A stretch of 64,000 nt of DNA from Edaphobacter paludis (GTDB taxonomy: Bacteria > Acidobacteriota > Terriglobia > Terriglobales > Acidobacteriaceae), in contig NZ_CP121194.1 in the NCBI RefSeq assembly GCF_039993895.1, positions 2,480,001-2,544,000 on the forward strand, written 5' to 3'. The position numbers and the translations under genes were made by a program. The notes beneath the pieces were generated by a model. That model was not told the origin of the DNA and did no database searches. It worked only from the letters and a program-made list of their open reading frames with translations. Shown here one piece after another: positions 1 to 8,768 of this stretch (position 1 is the first letter of the stretch; the number at the start of each line of letters is the position of its first letter).

Positions 1-444
1 AACGATTGCGTCGGAGTCGTTGCCGAGCAGCTTGCAACGGTGGCGCAGGAGAAGCGGCTGCGCATCTCGATCGTTGAAAGTGAAGTGGCGATCGTGGATG
101 TAGCTGCCGAACAACTTCAATTGCTCTGCTCCAATCTGATTCTCAACGCCCTTCAACATAGCGTCGAAGGAGCAGAGGTGCGGGTGGCGGTGCAGGCCCA
201 CAGCCATAGCGTGGAGCTTCGCGTCGAGGATGACGGTAGCGGCATTGATCCGCAAGTCCTTCCCCACGTCTTCGACCGCTTCTATCGAAGCGATCCTTCG
301 CGCAGCCGCAAGACAGGAGGGACCGGGTTGGGCCTCGCCATCTGCAAGGCCATCGTCAGCAAGGCGCGAGGAAGCATCGATATCACCAGCGAATTGGGAC
401 GGGGCGCCATCGTCACCGTCCGCTTCCCTCTGGAGGAAAATTGA
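1..444 (+). CDS. Sensor histidine kinase, C-terminal part (5' end outside window)
   Basis: The reading frame is open from base 1, so only the catalytic ATP-binding domain is present. Visible are the N box (SNLILNALQHS), a G1-type motif (EDDGSGI), the F box with FDRFYRSD, and a G2 motif (GGTGLGLAICKAIV). This order is diagnostic of HATPase_c domains of membrane-associated two-component kinases. The gene ends with TGA about 120 bases before a four-gene efflux operon on the same strand. I infer, but cannot show, that it and a response regulator upstream of the window control that operon. Signal, membrane and dimerisation (H-box) segments are not in the window. Confidence 0.93.
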   Translation, partial: NDCVGVVAEQLATVAQEKRLRISIVESEVAIVDVAAEQLQLLCSNLILNALQHSVEGAEVRVAVQAHSHSVELRVEDDGSGIDPQVLPHVFDRFYRSDPSRSRKTGGTGLGLAICKAIVSKARGSIDITSELGRGAIVTVRFPLEEN

Positions 445-567
445 GGGAGACGACACTCTCCATCTGTCTACGCAAGAAAATAGGTCCTTCTTCATCCTCG
501 CTTAAGGTATGACTGGGATAGTAAAAATGGCCGGCGAATTACTTCGCCGAGTTCACCTGGAGCTTTT

Positions 568-1620
568 ATGACATCGAGAAGTGTTTCCCGCATTTTGGAA
601 TTTGGAAAGCTCGCCCTCACCGCGTCTTTTGCCTGCGCGCTCCTGGCGCCGTCGGCCGCAAGCGCGCAGAAGCCTTACAGCGTTCAGACACGATGGACAG
701 TCGGAGGCGACGGAGGCTGGGACTATCTGACCGCCGATGCCGGAGCGCATCGCCTCTACGTCACTCACGGAACCCGTGTCGAAGTTCTCGACACGAATTC
801 GGGTAAAGTCGTTGGCAACATTCAGGGCCTGCAAGGCATTCATGGCGTCGCACTCGACAACGCCGGAAAGTACGGCTACATCAGCGACGGACGCGCAGGA
901 GCGGTTGTGGTATTCGACCGCGCAAGTCTCAAGACGCTGGCTTCAATTCCGGTCGGCACGAATCCCGACGGAATTGTGTTTGAGCCGGTTACAAAAACAG
1001 TGTGGGCGTTCAATGGCCGCAGCAGCGATGTCTCCGTAATCGATACGGCGACGCGAAAGGTCGTTGCGACGATCGCGCTTCCTGGCAAGCCGGAGTTTCC
1101 AGTTGCAGACGGAAAAGGCACAATCTTCGACAATATTGAGACCAAAAACTCCATCGTGCGGCTGGATGCAAAGACGAAAACGCTGACCGCCACATGGCCG
1201 CTCACCAACTGCGAATCCCCTTCCGGGCTGGCGATGGACCAGGCCGGTCGACGGCTCTTCACTGTCTGCGATGGAAAAACGATGAACGTTGTCGATGCAA
1301 ACTCAGGCAAGGTGCTCGCCACCCCGGCGATTGGTGATGGTCCGGATGCAGCAGCCTACGACCCAGCCCATAAGCTGGCATTTGCGTCGAATGGCGATGG
1401 CACGCTGACCGTGGTGGATGCGAGCAAAAATACCTTTCCCGTACTGCAGAATGTGGCCACCCAGAAGGGTGCGCGTACCATGTCTCTTGATACCGCCACC
1501 GGCCGCATCTATCTTGTGACTGCTGAATTCGGTCCCAAGCCTGCTGCCACGGCAACGAATCCTCGCCCACGGCCTGCCATCCTGCCAGGAAGCTTCACGG
1601 TACTTGTCGTCGGGCGTTAA
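568..1620 (+). CDS. Secreted YncE-like beta-propeller protein
   Basis: A 350-residue protein with a Sec signal peptide (hydrophobic core ALTASFACALLAPSA, cleavage likely after ASAQ). The mature part is repeats of about 40 residues with the pattern VxVxDxxxxKVVxxI-x-G-xPDG, typical of YncE/YVTN seven-bladed beta-propellers. A GGAG sits five bases before the ATG. Its stop codon overlaps the next start by one base, so it is translationally coupled to the TolC-like gene and is the first gene of the RND operon. Such propellers are periplasmic binding or scaffold proteins; no enzymatic residues are visible. The ligand is unknown. A role as periplasmic partner of the pump is inference from position only. 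Confidence 0.85.
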   Translation: MTSRSVSRILEFGKLALTASFACALLAPSAASAQKPYSVQTRWTVGGDGGWDYLTADAGAHRLYVTHGTRVEVLDTNSGKVVGNIQGLQGIHGVALDNAGKYGYISDGRAGAVVVFDRASLKTLASIPVGTNPDGIVFEPVTKTVWAFNGRSSDVSVIDTATRKVVATIALPGKPEFPVADGKGTIFDNIETKNSIVRLDAKTKTLTATWPLTNCESPSGLAMDQAGRRLFTVCDGKTMNVVDANSGKVLATPAIGDGPDAAAYDPAHKLAFASNGDGTLTVVDASKNTFPVLQNVATQKGARTMSLDTATGRIYLVTAEFGPKPAATATNPRPRPAILPGSFTVLVVGR

Positions 1621-2990
1621 TGAGGTTATCTCTGGCTTCTATGCGTATTTTTGTAGCAGGAAAAGCTTTGCTCTGTATTGGTCTGGCATCCGCATCTGCT
1701 GTCGCTTCGGCGCAGCAGGTGCAGGCTGCTGGCGCCGCTGCCCCGGCCTCCGCGATTACGTTGGACCAGGCGATCAGCCGCGCCAAGGCGAACGAACCGA
1801 ACTTTGCCGCGGCTATGGCAGCCAGTGGAGTCAGTAAACTTGACCGCTCGATTGCGCGATCAGCATTGCTGCCCAGCGTTATCTATCACAATCAATTTCT
1901 ATACACCCAGGGAACGGGAGCGCTGACACCGGTCGGTCCCGCGGGCACGGTGCCCACGCCACGCTTTATTGCGAACAACGCCGTTCATGAGTACACCAGT
2001 CAGGGAGTGGTGAGCGAGACCATCGGGTTGCAACAATTTACGGCTCTCGCGCGCGCCTCGGCGGCCGCCTCCCTCGCCAGCGCGAACCTCGAAATTGCGC
2101 GTCGAGGACTGGTCTCGACCGTAGTTAGCCTCTTCTATACTTCACTTGCAACGGAAAACAAAGTTGCGGTCGCACAACGCGCCGCCAGCGAAGCCGACGG
2201 TTTCGTCACCCAGGCCGAGCAGCGTGAGACTGCACGCGAAGGTGCTCACGCAGACGTAGTGAAGGCGCAGCTTCAGCAGCAGCAGCGCAGTCGCGATCTG
2301 GCCGACGCTATTGTTCAGGCGCAGAAAGCGCGGCTCGATCTGGGCGTTCTGCTCTTTCCCGATCCGCGTTCGCCCTATACGCTGACGATGGCGGCCACGC
2401 CCCCGCTTCCCGCACGCACCGATGTGGAGGCTGCCGCGGCGCAGCACAATCCCGAATTGCAGAGCGCACTGGCATCGCTGCATGAGAGCAATCTTGGAGT
2501 GACGGCTGCACGCGCTGCTTATCTCCCTGACCTTTCACTCGACTTCGCTTACGGCATCGATGCGGCACAGTTCGCAACCAGGAACCCTGAGGGCTTTCGC
2601 AACCTCGGCTACTCAGCGACCGCCACGCTCGACATTCCCGTTTGGGACTGGTTTGCGACACAGCATAGGGTCAAACAGAGTCAGATCCTTCAGCACGCTG
2701 CTCGCGTCGTATTGAGCTCGACACAACGCCAATTAATCGCGCAGCTCGATGAGTTCTACGCCGAAGCCGTCACCGCACGCGGCCAGCTCGAATCGCTCAA
2801 TCTCAGTGTCCAGACCGCAGCCGAAAGCTTGCGGCTCACCCGGCTTCGCTACACTGCCGGGGAGGCCACGGTGCTCGAAGTTGTCGATGCGGAGAACTCG
2901 CTCACCACGGCAGAGCTAGCCCGCGAAGACGGAACGATCCGCTACCAGATCTCGCTTGCCAATCTCCAGCTTCTGACAGGAACAATCTAA
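1620..2990 (+). CDS. TolC-family outer membrane efflux channel
   Basis: 456 residues with a signal peptide (LCIGLASASAVASAQ) followed by the long alpha-helical, Ala/Gln-rich segments of outer-membrane factors. The internal duplication is visible: LDQAISRAKANEPNFAAA near the N-terminus and a second half beginning AAAQHNPELQSALASLHES. It ends with the family-typical ARE..TIRYQISLANLQLLTG. It forms the trimeric outer-membrane and periplasmic tunnel for the adaptor and RND pump that follow. The start overlaps the preceding stop by one base and the next gene begins four bases after its stop, so it is in the middle of one transcription unit. Confidence 0.93.
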   Translation: MRLSLASMRIFVAGKALLCIGLASASAVASAQQVQAAGAAAPASAITLDQAISRAKANEPNFAAAMAASGVSKLDRSIARSALLPSVIYHNQFLYTQGTGALTPVGPAGTVPTPRFIANNAVHEYTSQGVVSETIGLQQFTALARASAAASLASANLEIARRGLVSTVVSLFYTSLATENKVAVAQRAASEADGFVTQAEQRETAREGAHADVVKAQLQQQQRSRDLADAIVQAQKARLDLGVLLFPDPRSPYTLTMAATPPLPARTDVEAAAAQHNPELQSALASLHESNLGVTAARAAYLPDLSLDFAYGIDAAQFATRNPEGFRNLGYSATATLDIPVWDWFATQHRVKQSQILQHAARVVLSSTQRQLIAQLDEFYAEAVTARGQLESLNLSVQTAAESLRLTRLRYTAGEATVLEVVDAENSLTTAELAREDGTIRYQISLANLQLLTGTI

Positions 2991-2994
2991 AACC

Positions 2995-4287
2995 ATGAAG
3001 CCCTCTCACCCCGTCCGATCGGCCCTGCACGCAGTTGCATCTTCCGCCATCGTATTTTTTCTACCCCTTGGTTGCACAAAGCCGGAGGCCCCGCCCACGC
3101 CTGAGGTATATGTCCAGGCCGCTCATCCATCGCAGGGCACCATCTCCGAGCAGATCACCGCAGATGCTACGCTCGCGCCGCTGGCACAGGCCGCCATCTC
3201 GCCGAAGATCACCGCTCCTGTAAAGAAGTTCTACGTTCAGCGCGGCTCTCACGTAAAAGCCGGACAGCTTCTGGTTACGCTGGAGAACAGCGACCTGCAA
3301 GCCGCGGCGCTCGATAACAAGGGAAGCTATACAGCTGCGCAGGGCGCTTATGCAACTGAGACGCGTGCGCAGGTTCCGGCAAATCTTATCAAGGCGCAAA
3401 CGGACCTCGCACAGGCCAAGGCTAATCTCGATCTGAACCAGAGCATCGTCAATGGACGTTCGCAGCTCTTCGCTCAGGGCGCGATTCCCGGCCGCGACCT
3501 AGATACCGCGAAGGCCGCGCTTGTTCAGGCGCAGGCAGCCTACGACATCGCCAGGCAAAGCCTCGATGCAATTCAACAGGTTGCGGGCAAGGCTGCTCTC
3601 GAGAGCGCCCAAGGCCAGCTTACTTCTGCCAAAGGAAAATATCTCGGCGCAGAGGCCCAGTTGAGTTACACCGAGATCCGCAGCCCCATCAACGGCGTGG
3701 TCACCGACCGCTCTCTGTTCGCCGGAGAGACCGCACCCGCAGGCGCAGCCGTCGTTACTGTCATGGATACCTCTGCTCTGCTTGCCAAACTGCACATCTC
3801 GCAGATGCAGGCGCAGCAGCTCTCACTCGGCGCGGCCGCCACCATCACCATTCCCGGCGTCACCGAGCCAGTCCCGGCCAAGGTCTCGCTCATAAGTCCA
3901 GCCCTCGATCCCGGCAGCACCACCGTCGAAGTATGGCTGCGACTTGAGAATCCGAAGGGCCGCTTCAAAGCGGGAACCCCGGTGCATACCACCATTACTG
4001 GCCGCACCGCGACCAATGCGCTTCTCATTCCCGCCGAAGCCGTCCAGACCGCGCAGGACGGCTCTTCAAAATCCGTCATGGTCATCGGACCGGACAGCAC
4101 CGCCCATCATCAGGCTGTTGCGCTGGGCATCCAGACTCCTGAAAACGTTCAAATACTCAGTGGCGTCACTGCCTCCGATATGGTCATCACCGCTGGTGCC
4201 TATGCCATGGACGATGGCACCAAAGTAAAGATCGGCAAACCGCCCGCCGAGAGCGCTGCTCCTAAAACCAAGGGCGGTGACGACTGA
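2995..4287 (+). CDS. RND efflux periplasmic adaptor lipoprotein (MFP/HlyD family)
   Basis: 430 residues. The N-terminus has a lipoprotein signal with a LGC lipobox (Cys27), so it should be anchored to the inner membrane. After it come a barrel-sandwich/lipoyl half motif (KKFYVQRGSHVKAGQLLVTLEN), a long alpha-helical hairpin rich in Ala/Gln (about residues 100 to 220), the second lipoyl half (YTEIRSPINGVVTDRSLFAGE), a beta-barrel and a membrane-proximal domain. This is the standard order of membrane-fusion proteins joining an RND pump to TolC. Its TGA overlaps the pump's ATG, indicating coupled translation. Substrate cannot be read from the sequence. Confidence 0.94.
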   Translation: MKPSHPVRSALHAVASSAIVFFLPLGCTKPEAPPTPEVYVQAAHPSQGTISEQITADATLAPLAQAAISPKITAPVKKFYVQRGSHVKAGQLLVTLENSDLQAAALDNKGSYTAAQGAYATETRAQVPANLIKAQTDLAQAKANLDLNQSIVNGRSQLFAQGAIPGRDLDTAKAALVQAQAAYDIARQSLDAIQQVAGKAALESAQGQLTSAKGKYLGAEAQLSYTEIRSPINGVVTDRSLFAGETAPAGAAVVTVMDTSALLAKLHISQMQAQQLSLGAAATITIPGVTEPVPAKVSLISPALDPGSTTVEVWLRLENPKGRFKAGTPVHTTITGRTATNALLIPAEAVQTAQDGSSKSVMVIGPDSTAHHQAVALGIQTPENVQILSGVTASDMVITAGAYAMDDGTKVKIGKPPAESAAPKTKGGDD

Positions 4288-7200
4288 TGACTGCGCCCGA
4301 AAAGCAAACTTCGGCCGCCGAATCTTTCTGGCTCTCGCGCGCCGCCAAGCCAATCTTCTTCTTCCTCATCGTCCTGACCTTCGCCGGGGTTTACGCCGCG
4401 TTTCAGGTGCCGATCTCCGTCTTCCCGATGACCAACTTTCCCCGTGTGGTCATCGGCATCGACAACGGCGTCATGCCAGTCGAGCAGATGCAGGTCACCA
4501 TCACCAAGCCGATTGAGGATGCCATCAACAGCGTCCCCGGCCTGCTCACGGTACGCAGCACAACCAGCCGCGGGTCAGCCGAGATCAGTCTCTTCTTCGA
4601 CTGGAACGTCGATATGTACCGCACACTCCAGCTCACCGATGCGGCGCTCGCCAAGGTGCAGCAGGCGTTGCCCCCCACAGCACGCATCACGACCAACCGC
4701 CTCACCTTCGCCACCTTCCCCATCCTTGGCTACGCGCTCACCGCCGAAAACCGTGGCAAAGACACCGTCTCGCAGACGCGTCTCTGGGAGATCGCAACCT
4801 ACGATCTGAAGCCACCCTTGAACCGCGTCCTCGGCGTCAGCACGGTCGTCGTTCAGGGCGGACAGGTCCCCGAGTTCCAGATCACTCCCAATCTCGCCCG
4901 CCTCCAGACCGCCGGCGTCACGCTTCTCGACCTCGTCAATGCCGTCCAGGCTTCCAACATCATCGATTCGCCCGGCCTGTACGAAGCCGACCACAAACTC
5001 ATTCTCGGGCTCGTCGGGGCGCAGGCACACGACGCCTCCGAACTAGGCAACCTCGTCGTCAAAACCACCACCGGGGGCGCCCCCGTCCGCGTCTCCGATG
5101 TCGCCACCGTCGAGCCGTCAACCATGCCCGTCTACACGATGGTCACGGCGGATGGTAAGCCCTCCGTTCTCCTCAACATCGCGCGCCAACCGGACAGCAA
5201 CACTGTCTCCGTAGCCAATGCCATCGCCGCAAAGATCGATTCGCTCAAGTCGGTCCTTCCGCCCGGCGTCAAACTGGAACCCTTCTACGACCAATCCGAA
5301 CTCGTTCGCGAAAGCATCGCCAGCGTCCGCGACGCCATCCTCATCGGTCTCTTTCTCGCCTGCGTCGTCCTCTTCCTCTTCCTTCGCGACTGGACCTCCT
5401 CACTCATCGCTGGTCTCGTCATTCCTGTCACCGTCGCAGTCACAATCCTTTTTCTCTGGATCATCGGACAAAGCTTCAACCTGATGACCCTCGGCGGCCT
5501 CGCCGCAGCCATCGGCCTTGTCATCGATGACGCCATCGTTGTTGTCGAGGGCATCGTCGTCCATCGCGACTCCGGCGAAACGCGCATCACCGCCGTCCGA
5601 AAAGCCCTGCACGAACTCTCCACCCCGCTCGTCTTCTCCACGCTCACTCCGGTCGTCGTCTTCCTCCCGCTCATCTCAGTCACAGGAGTTACAGGCAGCT
5701 TCTTCCGCGCGCTTGCCGTCACCATGACGGCGGCCCTGCTCACCTCGCTCGCGCTCGCGCTCAGTTGGACACCTGCCCTCTCGCTCACCATTCTTCGCAA
5801 ATCTAAAAAGACCGTCGCCGACCCAGCTCCGGATTCCGCAACAGTACTTGCCGATCCGCCCTCCGAGCACACATCGCCACTCGAGAGCCACGAAGAGAAC
5901 GGCCCCCTCATGCGCCGCATCCTCCACGCTCACGAGCGGTCCCTCTCCTGGGCATTGTCTCGTCCGCTCGCCCTCGCCGGTATCTGCGTCCTGCTTGTTG
6001 TCGGTGCATACTTTGGCTACAACGCTCTCGGCTCCGACCTCCTCCCCGCAATGGATGAAGGCGCCTTCGTCCTTGACTACCTCATGCCCGCCGGCAGTTC
6101 CCTTGTGGAGACCAACAAGGTTCTCCTTCAGGTCGAGCAGATACTGCACAACACGCCCGAAGTCGAAATCACATCCCGCCGCACCGGCATGCAGATGGGA
6201 TTGGCTCCCGTTACCGAAGCCAATACAGGAGACTTCACCGTCCGTCTGAAATCAAAGCGCTCGCGCAGCATCGACGAAATCATGGCCGACGTCCGCCAGC
6301 AGATCAAAACCAGCGTGCCTCAGCTAGACGTCGAGTTCACGCAGGTCCTTCAGGACATGATCGGCGATCTCTCCAACTCACCCGAGCCGATACAGATTAA
6401 ACTCTTTTCCTCCGACACAACGCTTCTCAACCAACTCGCCCCCCGTGTGGCCGACGCCATAGGCAAGATCCCAGGCGTTGTCGATATCCAAAATGGTGTC
6501 GACAACACCATCAGCGGTCCAGCCACTAACTTTCAAATCGATCCCGTCGTCGCCGGACGTCTCGGCTTCACGCCCACCGAAGTCGCCGAAGACGCCACCT
6601 CCATCCTCGATGGTCTGCCCACCACGAATCCGATCATTCTCAATGGCCGCCCCTACACCATCCGCGTCCGGCTTCCCGACGCCAACCGCGCCTCGCTCGA
6701 TGCCATCGAGAACACGGTCTTCAACAGCAGCACCGGCCACACCGCAACCCTCGGCTCAATGGCGAAGGTCGAAGCCCTCCCCCCTCAGAACGAAATCCTC
6801 AGAGAGAACCTGCAGCGGCTCGTCACCGTCAGCGGACGCCTTGAAGGCTCCAACCTCGGCGGCGCGATGGTGCAGGTCAAACAAGCCGTCGCCAACCTCA
6901 ATATCCCAGCCAGCGTCCGCGTCGAGTACGGAGGCACCTATCAGGAGCAGCAGAAGTCCTTCCACGATCTCGCTCGCGTCCTCATCCTCGCGCTCGCCCT
7001 TGTCTTCGGTGTTCTCCTCGCAGAATTCCGCAACTTCTCTGCCCCCATCGCCATCCTCACCAGCTCTATCCTCTCGATCACCGGTGTCGTCGTCGCCCTG
7101 CTCATCACCGGCACCATCTTCAACGTTGCCAGCTTCATGGGGCTCATCATGGTCATCGGAATCGTGGCCAAGAACGGCATCCTGCTTCTCGATGCCGACG

Positions 7201-7475
7201 AGAAGGCGCGCGCCACTGGCATCAATGCGCGCGACGCCATGCTCCACGCCGCCCAGCGACGGCTTCGTCCCATCATCATGACCGCCATCGCCGCAATCTG
7301 CGGTATGCTGCCGCTGGCCTTCGCCCTCGGTGCAGGCTCACAGATGCTCCAGCCGCTGGCCATCGCCGTCATCGGCGGCCTTTTACTGTCGGTCCTTCTA
7401 AGCCTGATCGTCACCCCGGTGATCTACTACATCCTCACCAGCAAGCGCCACGATCAAACAACCGCCCAGGCTTAG
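4287..7475 (+). CDS. RND efflux pump, inner-membrane permease (HAE-type)
   Basis: 1062 residues, the usual length of RND pumps. The fourth transmembrane segment carries GLVIDDAIVVVEG with paired Asp414/Asp415, the proton-relay pair of hydrophobe/amphiphile (HAE) exporters, unlike the single Asp of metal-exporting HME pumps. Two large periplasmic loops separate the TM1-2 and TM7-8 segments, and the C-terminal half ends in the expected helices (GIVAKNGILLLDADE, LRPIIMTAIAAICGMLPLAFALG). It should use proton influx to expel drugs, solvents or envelope lipids through the adaptor and channel encoded just upstream. The kinase fragment at the left edge suggests regulated expression. Confidence 0.95.
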   Translation: MTAPEKQTSAAESFWLSRAAKPIFFFLIVLTFAGVYAAFQVPISVFPMTNFPRVVIGIDNGVMPVEQMQVTITKPIEDAINSVPGLLTVRSTTSRGSAEISLFFDWNVDMYRTLQLTDAALAKVQQALPPTARITTNRLTFATFPILGYALTAENRGKDTVSQTRLWEIATYDLKPPLNRVLGVSTVVVQGGQVPEFQITPNLARLQTAGVTLLDLVNAVQASNIIDSPGLYEADHKLILGLVGAQAHDASELGNLVVKTTTGGAPVRVSDVATVEPSTMPVYTMVTADGKPSVLLNIARQPDSNTVSVANAIAAKIDSLKSVLPPGVKLEPFYDQSELVRESIASVRDAILIGLFLACVVLFLFLRDWTSSLIAGLVIPVTVAVTILFLWIIGQSFNLMTLGGLAAAIGLVIDDAIVVVEGIVVHRDSGETRITAVRKALHELSTPLVFSTLTPVVVFLPLISVTGVTGSFFRALAVTMTAALLTSLALALSWTPALSLTILRKSKKTVADPAPDSATVLADPPSEHTSPLESHEENGPLMRRILHAHERSLSWALSRPLALAGICVLLVVGAYFGYNALGSDLLPAMDEGAFVLDYLMPAGSSLVETNKVLLQVEQILHNTPEVEITSRRTGMQMGLAPVTEANTGDFTVRLKSKRSRSIDEIMADVRQQIKTSVPQLDVEFTQVLQDMIGDLSNSPEPIQIKLFSSDTTLLNQLAPRVADAIGKIPGVVDIQNGVDNTISGPATNFQIDPVVAGRLGFTPTEVAEDATSILDGLPTTNPIILNGRPYTIRVRLPDANRASLDAIENTVFNSSTGHTATLGSMAKVEALPPQNEILRENLQRLVTVSGRLEGSNLGGAMVQVKQAVANLNIPASVRVEYGGTYQEQQKSFHDLARVLILALALVFGVLLAEFRNFSAPIAILTSSILSITGVVVALLITGTIFNVASFMGLIMVIGIVAKNGILLLDADEKARATGINARDAMLHAAQRRLRPIIMTAIAAICGMLPLAFALGAGSQMLQPLAIAVIGGLLLSVLLSLIVTPVIYYILTSKRHDQTTAQA

Positions 7476-7543
7476 GAAAATCTCCGCTCAGGTCCTAGTC
7501 TTAAAGGACCACGCCTTCACAGGTTGCACAAAACATTGCTTCG

Positions 7544-7602
7544 CTTAAGGGCACGGCTTCAGCCGTGCCATAAGCGCTCTGTCTTTTAAGGGGCTTTAGC
7601 CC
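7544..7602. repeat. Intergenic palindromic (REP-like) element, copy 1
   Basis: Two hairpins in tandem: GGCACGGC-ttca-GCCGTGCC (7550-7569) and GGGCT-tt-AGCCC (7591-7602), linked by a short spacer ending in TTTTAAGG. Nearly the same arrangement recurs at 15238-15297 and a relative at 15418-15471. It lies between the end of the RND operon and a convergent gene, so it may also act as a bidirectional terminator. Confidence 0.75.
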
Positions 7603-7614
7603 TGAGGTAGGGTC

Positions 7615-7932
7615 TCAAAGAGTTTGATCCGGCAAAGCTGCCTTAGTCTCCACAACAAAGCTCTTCACAATAACGCCTTCCGTCTCAAAGTGCGTCACCC
7701 GATGGTCTGTACTATGCCCCATAAAAACAGCCTTGCGCAGAAGCGTAATCAGCGGCCGCGAGCTTTCGGGAAACCACCGATCGGCAGCCTGGTCCCAATC
7801 GACCACGAGGTTGTAAGTCACATCGCACTTGGGGCAATTCAGCGGAGTATCCAACCAGCGATGAAATGCGCCCGTCGGCAACTTGCCCACCGGGTCGGTG
7901 CCCGAACGAATCGCTGCAATCTTCAGGTTCAT
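7615..7932 (-). CDS. Small hypothetical protein (unknown)
   Basis: 105 residues, cytosolic, no signal peptide or membrane segment. Features visible: a LNCPKCDVTYNLVVDWD stretch with a single CxxC pair, a central ESSRPLITLLRKAVFMGHSTDHRVTHFETEGVIVKSF segment, and an acidic/aromatic composition unlike a random frame. Base composition at third positions follows the host genes. It is transcribed convergently to the RND operon and divergently from the cytochrome oxidase genes. I do not recognise the family. The CxxC could bind metal with partners, but two cysteines alone do not make a zinc site. Confidence 0.6.
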   Translation of the reverse strand: MNLKIAAIRSGTDPVGKLPTGAFHRWLDTPLNCPKCDVTYNLVVDWDQAADRWFPESSRPLITLLRKAVFMGHSTDHRVTHFETEGVIVKSFVVETKAALPDQTL

Positions 7933-8009
7933 TGATCTTCAGCTTAACATTCGCGCCATCCTTCGTTTCATCCGGGCAATGGCAGAATGCGAACGCGCTA
8001 TCCTTAACT

Positions 8010-8768
8010 GTGACCTCTGCCTCCATTCAGTCCGGCCTGCACGCTCTTTCGCTGGCAACGTGGAGACTCCCATTCGACGCCAGCGCGCACGGTCCTGCCC
8101 TCGACCATCATCTCCTGCTGAACCTCTGGATCATCCTCGGCCTCGCCGCCCTCGCCCACCTAATCCTCCTCATCGGACTAGCCGCCCGCCGCCGCCCCGA
8201 ATCTAAAAGCTGGCGAATCGAATATCTCCCATTGGCAGCCCTCGCCATCCTCTTCGCCTTCCTCACCCTCCGCGCCGAACGCCTCTGGGCCGACTCCCGC
8301 TACACCGGCCCCGAACCCACCGCGCTGCAAGTTCAGGTAGTCGGCCAGCAATTCGCCTGGTACTTCCGCTATCCCGGAACCGACTACACCTTCGGCGTCA
8401 CGAAGCCCGAACTCGTAGACGCCCCATCCGGCAATCCACTCGGCATCGACCCAGCCGACGGTCACGGCGCGGACGACATCGTCACCTCCGAACTCGTCCT
8501 GCCCGCGAACCGCCAGATCGACCTCCGCATCAACTCGCTCGACGTCATTCACGGCTTCTCCGTCCCCGTGATGCGGCTCAAGCAAAACGCCGTTCCCGGC
8601 ATGACCATCCACATCCACTTCACGCCAAAGGTCCCCGGAACCTACGCCATCCTCTGCACCCAGGTCTGCGGCCTCGGCCACTACCGCATGAACGCCAACC
8701 TGCGCGTCCTTCCGCCCGACCAGTTCGCCGCATGGCTCGCCGCGAAAGAAAAGGCGGTGCAGCCATGA
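8010..8768 (+). CDS. coxB: Cytochrome c oxidase subunit II (CuA protein)
   Basis: Two N-terminal membrane helices (LLLNLWIILGLAALAHLILLIG and YLPLAALAILFAFLTL) are followed by a periplasmic cupredoxin domain. CuA ligands are all present: His181 (DVIHGFSVP), Cys216, Cys220, His224 and Met227 in CTQVCGLGHYRM. The position that is Glu in most A-type enzymes (C-x-E-x-C, also contacting Mg) is Gln218, as in ba3-type CuA motifs. No ATG fits; I chose GTG at 8010 because it leaves room for the divergent gene. A TTG at 7932 or a further upstream ATG at 7866 are alternatives. The stop overlaps coxA (ATGA). Confidence 0.9.
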   Translation: MTSASIQSGLHALSLATWRLPFDASAHGPALDHHLLLNLWIILGLAALAHLILLIGLAARRRPESKSWRIEYLPLAALAILFAFLTLRAERLWADSRYTGPEPTALQVQVVGQQFAWYFRYPGTDYTFGVTKPELVDAPSGNPLGIDPADGHGADDIVTSELVLPANRQIDLRINSLDVIHGFSVPVMRLKQNAVPGMTIHIHFTPKVPGTYAILCTQVCGLGHYRMNANLRVLPPDQFAAWLAAKEKAVQP

